From Roseomonas haemaphysalidis (lineage in GTDB: Bacteria > Pseudomonadota > Alphaproteobacteria > Acetobacterales > Acetobacteraceae): a DNA stretch of 64,000 nt. Positions 28,254-37,805 of the stretch are shown here, in pieces (position 1 is the stretch's first letter; each line of letters starts with the position of its first letter). The translations under genes were made by a program, and so were the position numbers. The stretch spans positions 1,216,001-1,280,000 of the forward strand of contig NZ_CP061177.1 of NCBI RefSeq assembly GCF_017355405.1, given 5' to 3'. The notes under the pieces are model-generated. The model was not told the DNA's origin and did not search any database. It saw only the letters and a list, made by a program, of their open reading frames with translations.

Positions 28254-29399
28254 TCAGTCCGCCAGCACGGGCAGCGGCTTGGCCGTTTCGCGGTCCACCG
28301 GCATCTTGCCCAGGTGGCCCCAGGCGCGGTCGTACTGCGCCGGCGCCTGCATCGCCTCGGCGCGGCCCAGCGCGGCGGCGGCGTGCAGCGGCCAGTAGGG
28401 GTCGCGCAGCAGCTCACGCGCCAGGAACACCATGTCGGCCTGGCCGGCGGACAGGATGTCCTGCGCCTGCTGCGGCTCGGTGATCAGCCCGACGGCGGCC
28501 ACCGGCACCTCCGCGCCGCGGCGCACGGCCTCGGCGCCCGGCACCTGGTAGCCCGGCTCCAGCGGGATCTTGGCCGGCAGCAGCGCGCCGGAAGACACGT
28601 CGATCAGGTCCACGCCCAGCGCCTTGACCTGGCGCGACAGCTCCACCGTTTCGTCTGTGGTCCAGCCGCCGTCCAGCCAGTCGGTGTGCGAGAAGCGGAT
28701 GCCGAGCGGCATGTCCTGCGGGATCACGGCGCGCACGGCCTTGACCACCTCCAGCGTCAGCCGCGTGCGGCCGGCGAAGTCGCCGCCCCAGCCGTCGTTG
28801 CGCTGGTTGGACAGCGGCGACAGGAACTGGTGCAGCAGGTAGCCGTGCGCCGCATGCACCTCGATGAAGCGGTAGCCGGCTTCCACGGCGCGGCGCGCGG
28901 TGGCGGCAAAGGCGGCGATGGTGGAGCCGATCTCCTCCTCGCTCATGGCGCGCGGCTCCAGCAGGCCCGGAAAGGCCAGCGCGCTGGGGCCCACCGGCGT
29001 CCAGCCATGCTCCTCCGGCCCGGCCACGCCGCCGTCCCAGGGGCTGTTGGTGCTGGCCTTGCGCCCGGCATGGGCGATCTGGATGCCCGGCACCGCGCCG
29101 GCCGAGGCGATGACGCGGGCTAGCCGCGCGTGCCCGGCCACCTGCGCGTCGTTCCACAGGCCGAGGTCCTGCGGCGTGATGCGGCCTTCCGGCTGCACGG
29201 CGGTGGCTTCCGCGATCACCAGCCCGGCGCCGCCGATGGCGCGGGCGTGCAGGTGGGCCAGGTGCCAGTCGGTGGGGTGGCCGGCATTCTCGCCGGCCGG
29301 CTCGCAGGAATACTGGCACATCGGCGCCACGCCGATGCGGTTGCGGATGGTCACGCCGCGCAGGACGATGGGGGAAAACAAGTCGGTCACGTGAAGCAA
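28254..29399 (-). CDS. NADH:flavin oxidoreductase of the old yellow enzyme family, YqjM-like
   Basis: The 381-residue FMN enzyme reduces activated alkenes. YqjM-class features are APMCQYS near 25, where the cysteine tunes the flavin, HLHARAIGGAGLVIAEATAV near 50, HAGRKAS near 104, FIEVHAAHGYLLHQFLSP near 178 and RFSHTDWLDGG near 232. It follows the DUF2272 lipoprotein by eight bases on the same strand. The physiological substrate is unknown; a role in handling reactive electrophiles fits the adjacent GST. Confidence 0.9.
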   Translation of the reverse strand: MLHVTDLFSPIVLRGVTIRNRIGVAPMCQYSCEPAGENAGHPTDWHLAHLHARAIGGAGLVIAEATAVQPEGRITPQDLGLWNDAQVAGHARLARVIASAGAVPGIQIAHAGRKASTNSPWDGGVAGPEEHGWTPVGPSALAFPGLLEPRAMSEEEIGSTIAAFAATARRAVEAGYRFIEVHAAHGYLLHQFLSPLSNQRNDGWGGDFAGRTRLTLEVVKAVRAVIPQDMPLGIRFSHTDWLDGGWTTDETVELSRQVKALGVDLIDVSSGALLPAKIPLEPGYQVPGAEAVRRGAEVPVAAVGLITEPQQAQDILSAGQADMVFLARELLRDPYWPLHAAAALGRAEAMQAPAQYDRAWGHLGKMPVDRETAKPLPVLAD

Positions 29400-29407
29400 T
29401 CTCCGGA

Positions 29408-30262
29408 TCAGGACGGCGCGCGGCCGGTGGACAGGCCCGCGATGGGAACGGCGTCGAACGGCGGCAGGCGCCCCAGGCGGTTTTCAAACACTGCGAACCA
29501 GATGGGTTGCCCGGGCGCCCGTGCCACCAGCCGGCCGCCCGCATCGGTGCTGAACACGGAAAGCGTGACCGCATCCGCGATGTTGCCGCCGACCGCCTGC
29601 ACGCCGCCGGCGCCGGCGGCCACCACGATGTCGCAATGCATCGGCCGGAACTGGCCGCGCTCGGCCAGCCGGTCGCGCCAGCCGGCCAGGGGGCGGCGGG
29701 ACCGGTCGGCGCACACCAGGTCGCCCGGCTGCGGCGCATAGGCGGCGATGTCGCGCGGCACGAAGGGCGCCTTCGCCGGATAGGCCAGGGCATCCGCCAG
29801 CATGCCGTCGATGTAGAAGCTGTGCGCGGCCGAGGACGGGAATTCCCGCTGGTCCACGCCCGCGTTGCGCATCACGAAGCTGACAAAGGCGGCCGACCAC
29901 GCCGGCTCGCCCCACAGCGCGCCCGCCGTGCCGGGCAGGCCCAGCAGGGCGGCAAAGCGGCCGCGGTTGCGGTCGATCGCGGCCCGGCCCTCGCTGTCCA
30001 CCGCGCGCCAATAGGCCAGCACGCGCGGGAAGTTGGCCAGCCGCGACTCCTGTGGCGCGGCGGCCGGGCGGGGCTGGCCGTCGTGCACCGTGATGCTCCC
30101 CCATTCCCGCCATTCCTCCAGCGCGATCCGCAGCATCCGCTCGCGCACCGTGGCGGGATACGGCAGCGGCGCCGTGCCGGACGCGACCGGGGCCGGCGGC
30201 GCGGTGGCGCAGGCGGCGAGCAGCACGAGAAGCGGCAGGAGGCGAAAGGCGGGCAGGGTCAT
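29408..30262 (-). CDS. DUF2272 lipoprotein
   Basis: The 284-residue protein has a lipoprotein signal (LLVLLAACATAPP, lipidated cysteine near 18). The mature part fits DUF2272: RIALEEWREWG, then PAWSAAFVSFVMRNAGV, SSAAHSFYIDGML and YAPQPGDLVCADR, with MHCDIVVAAGAGGVQAVGGN near 215. The Ser/His/Cys-rich layout with HCDIV recalls NlpC/P60-like amidase domains, so a cell-wall role is possible but unproven. It is the first gene of a pair with the flavin oxidoreductase. Confidence 0.8.
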   Translation of the reverse strand: MTLPAFRLLPLLVLLAACATAPPAPVASGTAPLPYPATVRERMLRIALEEWREWGSITVHDGQPRPAAAPQESRLANFPRVLAYWRAVDSEGRAAIDRNRGRFAALLGLPGTAGALWGEPAWSAAFVSFVMRNAGVDQREFPSSAAHSFYIDGMLADALAYPAKAPFVPRDIAAYAPQPGDLVCADRSRRPLAGWRDRLAERGQFRPMHCDIVVAAGAGGVQAVGGNIADAVTLSVFSTDAGGRLVARAPGQPIWFAVFENRLGRLPPFDAVPIAGLSTGRAPS

Positions 30263-30333
30263 CCGCAGGGCTTATCGCCGTGGCGGAAGACAGGAAAGGT
30301 GCGGAAGCGGCGATTGTCGCGCGGCGGGCGGCC

Positions 30334-30375
30334 AGGGAGGCCGGGGCAGGGAGGCCGGGGCAGGGAGGCCGGGGC
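30334..30375. repeat. Three perfect 14-base tandem repeats
   Basis: The unit AGGGAGGCCGGGGC occurs three times without change, in the gap between the DUF2272 gene and the large unknown gene. A related piece follows (CCCCGCCGGCC). The remainder of this 184-base gap (30263-30446) shows nothing else I can name. Confidence 0.9.
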
Positions 30376-30446
30376 ACGGACCCCGCCGGCCACCGCCGTT
30401 CCCGCCCGCTTCCCGGATGCGGCCACCGCGCCCCGGGCACGGAGCG

Positions 30447-32348
30447 CTAGGGCTGTTCCGCCATGCCCGCATCCACCCGGCCCAGCGCCGCCTCGTCCGG
30501 CGACAGCATGGCCAGCAACAGCACCGGCTGGGTGGCGGCATTGCCTTCCGTGGTGTTCGGCGCGGTGAGCACCTCCAGGTCGCCGTCCAGGCTGCGGATG
30601 CGGCCGCGCAGCAGCCGGAAGCAGGCGTCCAGCAGCGTTTGGCGCGCTTCCTCGGCCGCCGCGTCCAGCGTCAGGCCGCCGGCATCGGCCGCCAGCCCCA
30701 GCGCGGCCATGGCGCGCATCAGCAGCGCCGGCCGCACGCTCCAATGGCAGTCCTCCGCGCCGCGCAGCAGCGGCTGGGGCTGCGAACCGCCTTCCGCCGC
30801 ACCCAGGCGCAGGGCGCCCAGGCCGCGCCGCAGCGCCGCCGAAACGCGCGCATCCGGCCGGCGCGCCGCCAGCCGCGCCAGCGCCAGCAGTGCCGCCGCG
30901 TGGCCATCGAGGCCGACGGCGCCGTCCGCTTCCGCGAAGGCGCCGTCCTCGGCCTGGGCGGCCAGCAGCGCGTCCAGCCCGGCGGCCTGCCAGGCCTGCT
31001 GCGCGGGCGTGGGCCCGGGCAACACGTCCAGCGCCAGCAAGGCGAAGCACAGCGGCCGCAGCGCGACGCGGGCGGGCAGCAGCGGCGCCGGCGCGGCGTC
31101 GGCCTCCACCCCCGCCATGGCGCTGAAGAAGCCCGCCAGGTGCCGGTCGAACCAAAGGCGCCAGTCGGTGCCGCCCGGTGCCACGCCCTGCGCCAGAAGC
31201 AGGGCCACGGCGTTCAGCGCCGCGCCCGCGTCGGCCGTGAAGCCCGGGTCGCGCCCGTCCAGCCGCCCGGGCCCGGCCAGCAGCCCGGCATAGGCGGGCT
31301 CCGACCCGGCCAGCGTGCCGGCGGTCATCAACCGCTCCTCCTCCACCGCCAGGACGGCGCCGGCCGGCAGCCGCGCGGCCTGGTAGCGGCACAGCAGCCA
31401 GTGCGGCCGGTCGTGCTTGGCGACCAGCTTGACCGTGCGCAGCCGCTCGGGCGAGCAAAAGGCGACATGCAGCCCCGCCGCCTGCCCGGGCGGGCCGTCC
31501 TCCACCACATGCAGGCTGTCGGCGGCGCCGGAATGCAGGTTGGCCGGCTGGTCGCCCGTCACCTCCAGCGGCAAGGTGCGCAACCGGCCTTCCGCCCGCA
31601 AGGCGATGCGCCCGACGGGGCGGCCGCCGCCGGCCATCTCGTCCACCGCCGTGGTCAGCCGCACTTCCTGCAGCGTGGTGCCCGGCGCCGCCTGCAGGCT
31701 GACGCGCAGCCGCATTCGCGGGTCGGCGGCGCGGATGGCGTATTCATAGCGCAGCGTGCCCACCGGCCGCAGGCGCTTCAGCAGCCCGGCCGGCACCCGC
31801 AGCTCGCTTTCATGGAACAGCACCACGCCGTCCGGCTGCGGCACCAGCCCGAAGCGGGCGATGCTGTCTTCCACGTCCAGGCAATGGTTCTGCCGGCCCA
31901 GGCGGAACTCGACCAGGTGGCCGGTGTGGTGCCATTCGCGCCCGCCGGGGCGGCCCAGCGCTTCCTGCCGCACGATGCCGCGCGACAGGTCGCCGGTGAA
32001 TTCATGCGTGCCGGTCAGCACCCGGAAGTCGCGCGGGTCGATGCTGTCCACGGCGCAGCCGGGGGCGGCGGCGCGGTCCAGCAGCACCCCCGTCTCGCCC
32101 ATCGCGGCCAGAAAGCCGCCCAGGCGCCCGGCCAGCCCGGCCCAGCGCGGCTGCAGCCCGGGCAGGGCCAGCACCTCCAGGGCCGCCGCGGTTTGCGCCG
32201 TCCAGCACCAGTCGGCGGTGGGCAGCCGCGCGGTGGTTTCGCGCAGCGCCACCGCCTCCGTCCCGCCCAGCCGCACGGTCAGGGCCAGCTGCCGGTCCAG
32301 GTAGGAGATCAGGCGGTCCCGCTCGGGCGGGCGCAGCATGTCGGGCAT
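30447..32348 (-). CDS. Large protein of unknown function with a C-terminal helical-repeat region
   Basis: I do not recognise this roughly 633-residue protein. The first 150 residues look helical (RLISYLDRQLALTVRLGG, CWTAQTAAALEVLALPGL). The middle, about 150-370, alternates strands and has WHHTGHLVEFRLGRQNH, DVEDSIARFGLV and LRYEYAIRAADPRMRLRVSL. The last third is helical, with AAQAEDGAFAEADGAVGLDG then HAAALLALARL, resembling the alpha-alpha toroid repeats of terpene-cyclase or glycosidase folds. No signal peptide is seen. Starts at 32381 and 32339 are also possible. It follows the HisN-like gene by 163 bases. Confidence 0.6.
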   Translation of the reverse strand: MPDMLRPPERDRLISYLDRQLALTVRLGGTEAVALRETTARLPTADWCWTAQTAAALEVLALPGLQPRWAGLAGRLGGFLAAMGETGVLLDRAAAPGCAVDSIDPRDFRVLTGTHEFTGDLSRGIVRQEALGRPGGREWHHTGHLVEFRLGRQNHCLDVEDSIARFGLVPQPDGVVLFHESELRVPAGLLKRLRPVGTLRYEYAIRAADPRMRLRVSLQAAPGTTLQEVRLTTAVDEMAGGGRPVGRIALRAEGRLRTLPLEVTGDQPANLHSGAADSLHVVEDGPPGQAAGLHVAFCSPERLRTVKLVAKHDRPHWLLCRYQAARLPAGAVLAVEEERLMTAGTLAGSEPAYAGLLAGPGRLDGRDPGFTADAGAALNAVALLLAQGVAPGGTDWRLWFDRHLAGFFSAMAGVEADAAPAPLLPARVALRPLCFALLALDVLPGPTPAQQAWQAAGLDALLAAQAEDGAFAEADGAVGLDGHAAALLALARLAARRPDARVSAALRRGLGALRLGAAEGGSQPQPLLRGAEDCHWSVRPALLMRAMAALGLAADAGGLTLDAAAEEARQTLLDACFRLLRGRIRSLDGDLEVLTAPNTTEGNAATQPVLLLAMLSPDEAALGRVDAGMAEQP

Positions 32349-32511
32349 CGGGAGGGTCCACAGAACTGTACGCCCCGTCATCCTATACGCCGGGGGACGG
32401 GCTGTGCAGGGGCGGCGGACCGATGGGGACACAGAATCGTGAGCGTGGCCGTGATGTGACGGCCAACCGCGGCGACCGGGCGCGCCCCGCCATCCCGTCG
32501 CGGCCCCGCCG

Positions 32512-33288
32512 TCACCCAGCCAGGAGCCGGACCACCTCCGGCAGCAGCGCCGCGTCCCCAACGGCGATCACCTGCCCCGGCCCGTCCAGTGTCAGGGGCG
32601 CGCCGGACCAGTCCGTCAGCCGGCCGCCGGCGGCCTCGATCACCGGCTGCAGCGGCACCCAGTCCCAGGGCTTCAGGTCGCTTTCCACCACCACGTCCAC
32701 CAGCCCCAGCGCCAGCAGCCCGTAGCCGTAGCAGTCGCCGCCCCAGGTCACGCGGCGCGCGGCCTGCTGCACGGCGGCGACGCGCGGTGCCTCGGCGGCG
32801 GTGAACATGCTGGGGCTGGTGCAGGACAGCTCGGCATCGGACAGCGCGGGGCAGGGGCGGCAGCCGGGCGTTCCGCCCAGCGGGCCGCGAAAGCGCAGCG
32901 GCTGGCCCTCGGCGCCGATCCAGCGCTCGCCGGTGGCGGGCTGGTCGATCAGCCCCAGCACGGGGCGGCCCCGGTGCAACAGGCCGATCAGCGTGCCGAA
33001 CAGCGGCCGGCCGGTGACAAAGGCGCGCGTGCCGTCGATCGGGTCGATCACCCAGACGTATTCGGCGTCCGTGCCGGTGGCGCCGAATTCCTCACCCAGC
33101 TGCCCGTGGTCGGGAAAGCGGGCGGCCAGCAGGGCGCGGATGGTCCGCTCCGCTTCGCGGTCGGCTTCCGTGACGGGGCTGCTGTCGCCCTTGGCCTCGA
33201 CCAGCAGGCGGGAACGAAAAAGGGGGCGGATGACCGCCCCCGCCGCATCGGCGGCCGCTTCCGCGGCCGCGATGAAGTGTTCGACCAC
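32512..33288 (-). CDS. hisN: Histidinol-phosphatase, inositol monophosphatase family
   Basis: The 258-residue Mg-dependent phosphatase shows GDSSPVTEADREAERTIR near 34, GEEFGATG near 65, the metal motif WVIDPIDGTRAFVTGRP near 79 and the end LKPWDWVPLQPVIEAAGG near 207. The combination DGTRAFVTG and WGGDCYGYGLLALG matches HisN-type histidinol-phosphate phosphatases, the form used in many alphaproteobacteria; a general inositol phosphatase is the alternative. It lies seven bases after the cytochrome gene on the same strand. Confidence 0.82.
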   Translation of the reverse strand: MVEHFIAAAEAAADAAGAVIRPLFRSRLLVEAKGDSSPVTEADREAERTIRALLAARFPDHGQLGEEFGATGTDAEYVWVIDPIDGTRAFVTGRPLFGTLIGLLHRGRPVLGLIDQPATGERWIGAEGQPLRFRGPLGGTPGCRPCPALSDAELSCTSPSMFTAAEAPRVAAVQQAARRVTWGGDCYGYGLLALGLVDVVVESDLKPWDWVPLQPVIEAAGGRLTDWSGAPLTLDGPGQVIAVGDAALLPEVVRLLAG

Positions 33289-33295
33289 CGCCAGC

Positions 33296-33832
33296 TTACG
33301 GCAGCGGCTGCGGGTTGGCGGACAGCGTGCGCAGATAGGCCACCACGTCGGCGCGCTGCTGCACGTTGCTGATGCCCGCGAAGGCCATGCGGGTGCCGCG
33401 GATGTAGCGGGCCGGACCCTGCAGGAAGTGGTTCAGCTCCTCGTAGCCCCAGGGCTTGTCCTTGAGCGCCGCCATGGCGGACGAGTAGTTGAAGTCCGGG
33501 CGGTGGGCATGCGGGCCGCCGACCACGCCATACAGGTTGGGGCCGACCTTGTTGGCCTGGCCTTCCTCGAAAGTATGGCAGGCGGAGCACAGCCGGCCGA
33601 CCAGCTGCTTGCCGGTGTCCGCGCTGGCGGCGGCCAGCAGCGGCGAGATGTCGGGGATCGCGGCCTCGGCCGCCGGGGCCGCGGCATTGCTGGCACCCAC
33701 GCCCTCGATGGTGATGGCGGTCTTTTCCAGGCGGTGCGGCCGCACGATCTGCTGGCCGATGAAGCCCGCCACCATGAACGCGATGCCCGCGGTGAGGACG
33801 GCCGCGAATGCCTTGTTAGCCTCCAAGCTCAT
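33296..33832 (-). CDS. cycM: Membrane-anchored cytochrome c (CycM/c552 type)
   Basis: The 178-residue protein has one N-terminal membrane helix (FAAVLTAGIAFMVAGFIGQQ) that stays as an anchor. A short linker leads to a class I cytochrome c domain with the haem motif CSACH near residue 84, KVGPNLYGVVGG near 97 and the distal methionine in RGTRMAFAGI near 148. CycM-type proteins shuttle electrons from the bc1 complex to cytochrome oxidase at the membrane. It is divergent from pheA across a gap of about 177 bases. Confidence 0.9.
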   Translation of the reverse strand: MSLEANKAFAAVLTAGIAFMVAGFIGQQIVRPHRLEKTAITIEGVGASNAAAPAAEAAIPDISPLLAAASADTGKQLVGRLCSACHTFEEGQANKVGPNLYGVVGGPHAHRPDFNYSSAMAALKDKPWGYEELNHFLQGPARYIRGTRMAFAGISNVQQRADVVAYLRTLSANPQPLP

Positions 33833-34009
33833 GCTGCCGTCCGATCCCTGCGTGAAGGGCCCCGCGAGCGCGCGGGTTTGCGCCGCGGCGGGGCCTCGAC
33901 TAGAAGCGGTCGGACCATAATGGCAGAGGCGCCGCGCTTCAACCCGTGTGCCACCGATCACGGACCGGCCGGCGGCGCGGCCAGCAGCGGGGTCGAGCGG
34001 GTGCAGCAG

Positions 34010-34864
34010 ATGAGCGGTGTGATCGCGTTCCAGGGCGTGCCGGGCGCCTATTCCGACCTGGCCTGCCGGGCGGCCTATCCCGGCTGGACCACGCTGCCCT
34101 GCCCGAGCTTCGAGGCCGCCATGGCCGCCGTGCGCGACGGCACCGCCCAGCTCGCCATGCTGCCCTGCGAGAACTCCCTGGCCGGCCGGGTGCCGGACAT
34201 CCACCGCATGCTGCCCGATTCGGGCCTGTTCGTGGTGGGCGAGCACTACGAGCGCGTGGAGCACTGCCTGTTGGCCCGCAAGGGCGCCACGCTGGCCGGG
34301 CTGAAGCGCGCCCACAGCCACCCCATGGCGCTGGGCCAGGTGCTGAACCTGTTGCGCGACCGCAAGCTGCAGCCGGTGATCGAGGCCGACACCGCCGGCG
34401 CCGCCAAGCTGCTGTCCGAGGGCGACAGCCTGGAGGACGCGGCCATCGCCTCCTCGCTGGCTGGCGAGATCTATGGCCTGGAGATCCTGGCCCGCAACGT
34501 CGAGGATTCGCCCAACAACACCACCCGCTTCTACGTGATGTCGCCGAAGCCGCAGCCCCTGGCGGCCGATGCGCCGCGGCCGGTCACCACCTTCGTGTTC
34601 CGCGTGCGCAACATCCCGGCGGCCTTGTACAAGGCGCTGGGCGGCTTCGCGACCAACGGCGTCAACATGACCAAGCTGGAAAGCTACATGCTGGACGGCC
34701 ACTTCACCGCCACCCAGTTCCTGTGCGACGTGGACGGCCACCCCGAGCAGCCGGCCCTGCGGCGGGCGCTGGAGGAGCTGGCCTTCTTTTCCCGCGAGCT
34801 GCGCGTGCTGGGCACCTATGCCGCCCATCCCTACCGCCTGGGGCAGATGCTGGAAGCCGACTGA
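34010..34864 (+). CDS. pheA: Prephenate dehydratase
   Basis: The 284-residue enzyme turns prephenate into phenylpyruvate for phenylalanine synthesis. It has the catalytic domain (IAFQGVPGAYSDLACRAAYP near 4, LPCENSLAGRVPDIH near 54, NNTTRFYVMSP near 166, with the conserved Thr of TTRF) and a C-terminal ACT domain for feedback by phenylalanine (ALGGFATNGVNMTKLESYM near 207). ATG 34010 begins at the family start; ATG 33920 in the same frame would add 30 unconserved residues. No chorismate mutase part is present. Confidence 0.92.
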   Translation: MSGVIAFQGVPGAYSDLACRAAYPGWTTLPCPSFEAAMAAVRDGTAQLAMLPCENSLAGRVPDIHRMLPDSGLFVVGEHYERVEHCLLARKGATLAGLKRAHSHPMALGQVLNLLRDRKLQPVIEADTAGAAKLLSEGDSLEDAAIASSLAGEIYGLEILARNVEDSPNNTTRFYVMSPKPQPLAADAPRPVTTFVFRVRNIPAALYKALGGFATNGVNMTKLESYMLDGHFTATQFLCDVDGHPEQPALRRALEELAFFSRELRVLGTYAAHPYRLGQMLEAD

Positions 34865-34872
34865 GCGGCACG

Positions 34873-34916
34873 GCGCTGCGGCGGGTTCCGCATCACAGGT
34901 GCTGTCGCCGCAGCGC
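34873..34916 (+). terminator. Stem-loop between pheA and glnD
   Basis: GCGCTGCGGCG at 34873-34883 pairs perfectly with CGCCGCAGCGC at 34906-34916 across a 22-base loop that can fold further. It begins eight bases after the pheA stop. There is no T-run, so Rho-independent action is uncertain. Confidence 0.5.
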
Positions 34917-34937
34917 AGCACGGGATAACATGCACGC

Positions 34938-37766
34938 ATGAACAGCAGCGGCGACATGCCCGACGCCATCGCCCCGTTTCCCCAGGCCGCGCCTGGAGCC
35001 GCCCCCGGCGCTACCCCTGGCGCCGCCGCCGGGTTGCGGCCCTTGCCGGACCTGGCGCGCGACCTGGTGCCCGCCCCCGGCGCCCCCGTGGCGCGCGATG
35101 CGGCCCTGACGCTGCTGCGCCGGCAGCTCGGCCGCATCCAGTCCCGCGTGCAGGAAGCCTTCGAGGCGCATGCCCTGTCCGGCCTCGCCGCCGCGCGCGC
35201 GCTGGGCGAGCTGACGGACGGGCTGATCTCGGCCATCCACGCCTATACCATCGCCGAGGTGTCGCCCGGGGCGGACGGCACCGCGCCCGGCGAGCCCTCC
35301 TTCGCGCTGGCCGCCACCGGTGGCTACGGCCGCGGCGTGCTGGGGCCGTTCTCCGACATCGACCTCTTGTTCCTGTCCGAGGCGCCGCTCGGCCCGCGCG
35401 GGCGGCGGGCGGTGGAGTTCATGCTCTACCTGCTGTGGGACCTCGGCCTGAAGGTCGGCCACGCCACCCGCTCCATCCATGAATGCCTGGAAGACGCGCG
35501 GGCGGACGCCACCATCCAGACCGCGCTGCTGGACGGCCGCTTTATCGCCGGCGAGCGGGACGTCTTCACCCGCTTCGAGGCCGCCTTCGGCGCCGCCCGG
35601 GCGGACTGGGGCGTCGGCCAGTTCCTGCTGGCCAAGCGGGTGGAGCGCACCAAGCGCCACAAGCGCTACGGCGACAGCCCCTACCTGGTGGAGCCGCACA
35701 TCAAGGAAGGCCGCGGCGGGCTGCGCGACATCCAGACCATGTACTGGCTGGCGCGCTACGCCTTTGGCGTGCAGCGCATGCCCGAGCTGGTGGGGCCCGA
35801 CGCCCCCGGCGGCGGACTGCTGACGGAACGCGAGGCCCGCGCCTTCAAGCGCGCCTGGGACTTCCTGTGGACCGTGCGCTTCCACCTGCACTACGTCACC
35901 GGCCGTGCCGAGGAGCGCCTGACCTTCGACCTGCAGCCCGTGGTGGGCGCCCGCATGGGCTACACCCGCCACGGCAAGCAGGACGGGGTGGAGCGCTTCA
36001 TGAAGCACCTGTTCCTGACGGCGCGGGACGTGGTGCGGCTGTCGCACCTGCTGGAGCCCGCCATCGAGCGCGCGGCGCTGGGCGCGCCCGCCGTGCAAAA
36101 GGCGCCGGAGCCGCAGCTCGCCGCCGCCGGCATCGCCATGGCCGATGGCAAGCTGATCTTCGCGCCCGACAAGGACGTGGCGGCCGACCCCGCCGTGATG
36201 CTGCGCCTGGTGCGCGCCGCCCGCACGCGCGGCATGGAGCTGCACCCGCTGGCGCTGCGCGCGCTGATCCGCAACGCCCCCCACGCCCAGGCGCTGCGCG
36301 ACGACCCGGCGGCGGCCGGGATCTTTCTGGACCTGCTGACGGGCCGTGAATCCGCGCGCTGGATCCGGGTGCTGAACGAGGTCGGCTTTCTGTCGCGCTA
36401 CATCCCGGACTGGGCCCGCATCGTCGGCCTCATGCAGTTCGACACCTACCACGTCTTCACCGTGGAGGAGCACACGATCGAGGCGATCGCGGTGCTCAAC
36501 CAGCTCGACCGCAACGAGCTGGAGGAGGCGGTGCCGGTCGCCTCCGAGCTGATCGGCCAGCTGCAGTCCCGCCGCGCGCTCTACGTCGCCACCCTGCTGC
36601 ACGACATCGCCAAGGGCCGCGGCGGCGACCATTCGGAGCTCGGCGCCCGCGTGGCGCTGGAGGTCTGCCCGCGCCTCGGCCTGAGCACCGAGGAAACGGA
36701 AACCGTGTCCTGGCTGGTGCTGAACCACCTGCTGGTCAGCCAGACCGCCTTCAAGCGCGACATCGACGACCCCAAGACCATCCTCGACATCGCCGAGGTG
36801 GTGCAGTCGCCCGAGCGGCTGCGCCTGCTGCTGGTGCTGACGGTCGCCGACATGCGCGCCGTCGGCCCCAAGGTGTGGAACGGCTGGAAGGCCACCCTGC
36901 TGCGCGAGCTGTACTGGCGCGTGGCGGAGGTGCTGGCCGGCGGCCTGTCGGTGCCCGAGCGCGACGTGCGCGTGGCCCGCGCCAAGCAGTCCGCCGCCGC
37001 CATGCTGGAGGACCAGCCGAAGGAGGCGATCGACAGCTTCCTGGCGCTCGGCTACCCCGGCTACTGGCTGTCCTTCGACCCCGAAACGCATGCCCGCCAC
37101 GCCGCGCTGATCCGCGAGGCCGAGGCCACCGGCGCGCCGCTCACGGTTTCGACCCGCGTGCTGGAAGCCCGCGCGGTGACGGAGGTGACGGTCTATTGCA
37201 CCGACCACCCCGGGCTGTTTTCGCGCATCGCCGGCGCGCTGGCGGTGGCGGGTGCCTCCATCGTCGATGCGCGCATCCACACCATGACCAACGGCCGGGC
37301 GCTGGACACCTTCTGGGTGCAGGACGCCCAGGGCGGCGCCTTTGACGCCGGGCACAAGCTGGCCCGCCTGTCCGTGCTGATCGAGCAGGCCCTGTCCGGC
37401 CGCCTGCACCTGGACCAGGAGATCCGCAAGGTGCGGCGCGAGCCCGCGCGGCTGCGCGCCGTGCAGGTGCCGGGCCGCGTGGTGATCGACAACCACGCCA
37501 GCAACACCCACACCGTGATCGAGCTGAACGGCCGCGACCGGCCGGGCCTGTTGCACGACATGACGGCCGCGATCAGCGAGCAGGGGCTGCAGATCGCCTC
37601 TGCCCATATCACCACCTACGGCGTGCGGGCGGTGGACGTGTTCTACGTCAAGGACGTGTTCGGGCTGAAGATCGAGAACGAGCGCAAGCTGGCGGCGCTG
37701 CGCATCGCCCTGCTGGCGGCGCTGGGGCCGCCGGTGGTGGTGGAAGGCACCGTGACCTCGCCCTGA
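34938..37766 (+). CDS. glnD: GlnD, bifunctional uridylyltransferase/uridylyl-removing enzyme
   Basis: The 942-residue nitrogen sensor adds UMP to PII proteins when glutamine is low and removes it when glutamine is high. Domains in order: nucleotidyltransferase with GGYGRGVLGPFSDIDLLFLS near 131, GlnD linker (VEPHIKEGRGGLRDIQTMYW near 251), HD hydrolase with LLHDIAKGRGGDHSELGARV near 554, and two ACT domains (VTVYCTDHPGLFSRIAGALA near 751 and IELNGRDRPGLLHDMTAAI near 860). The N-terminal 40 residues are Pro/Ala-rich. It stands alone after pheA. Confidence 0.96.
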   Translation: MNSSGDMPDAIAPFPQAAPGAAPGATPGAAAGLRPLPDLARDLVPAPGAPVARDAALTLLRRQLGRIQSRVQEAFEAHALSGLAAARALGELTDGLISAIHAYTIAEVSPGADGTAPGEPSFALAATGGYGRGVLGPFSDIDLLFLSEAPLGPRGRRAVEFMLYLLWDLGLKVGHATRSIHECLEDARADATIQTALLDGRFIAGERDVFTRFEAAFGAARADWGVGQFLLAKRVERTKRHKRYGDSPYLVEPHIKEGRGGLRDIQTMYWLARYAFGVQRMPELVGPDAPGGGLLTEREARAFKRAWDFLWTVRFHLHYVTGRAEERLTFDLQPVVGARMGYTRHGKQDGVERFMKHLFLTARDVVRLSHLLEPAIERAALGAPAVQKAPEPQLAAAGIAMADGKLIFAPDKDVAADPAVMLRLVRAARTRGMELHPLALRALIRNAPHAQALRDDPAAAGIFLDLLTGRESARWIRVLNEVGFLSRYIPDWARIVGLMQFDTYHVFTVEEHTIEAIAVLNQLDRNELEEAVPVASELIGQLQSRRALYVATLLHDIAKGRGGDHSELGARVALEVCPRLGLSTEETETVSWLVLNHLLVSQTAFKRDIDDPKTILDIAEVVQSPERLRLLLVLTVADMRAVGPKVWNGWKATLLRELYWRVAEVLAGGLSVPERDVRVARAKQSAAAMLEDQPKEAIDSFLALGYPGYWLSFDPETHARHAALIREAEATGAPLTVSTRVLEARAVTEVTVYCTDHPGLFSRIAGALAVAGASIVDARIHTMTNGRALDTFWVQDAQGGAFDAGHKLARLSVLIEQALSGRLHLDQEIRKVRREPARLRAVQVPGRVVIDNHASNTHTVIELNGRDRPGLLHDMTAAISEQGLQIASAHITTYGVRAVDVFYVKDVFGLKIENERKLAALRIALLAALGPPVVVEGTVTSP

Positions 37767-37805
37767 TGGCGTCCCCACGGGGCGGGGCTGATCGTCAGGA
37801 CAGCC

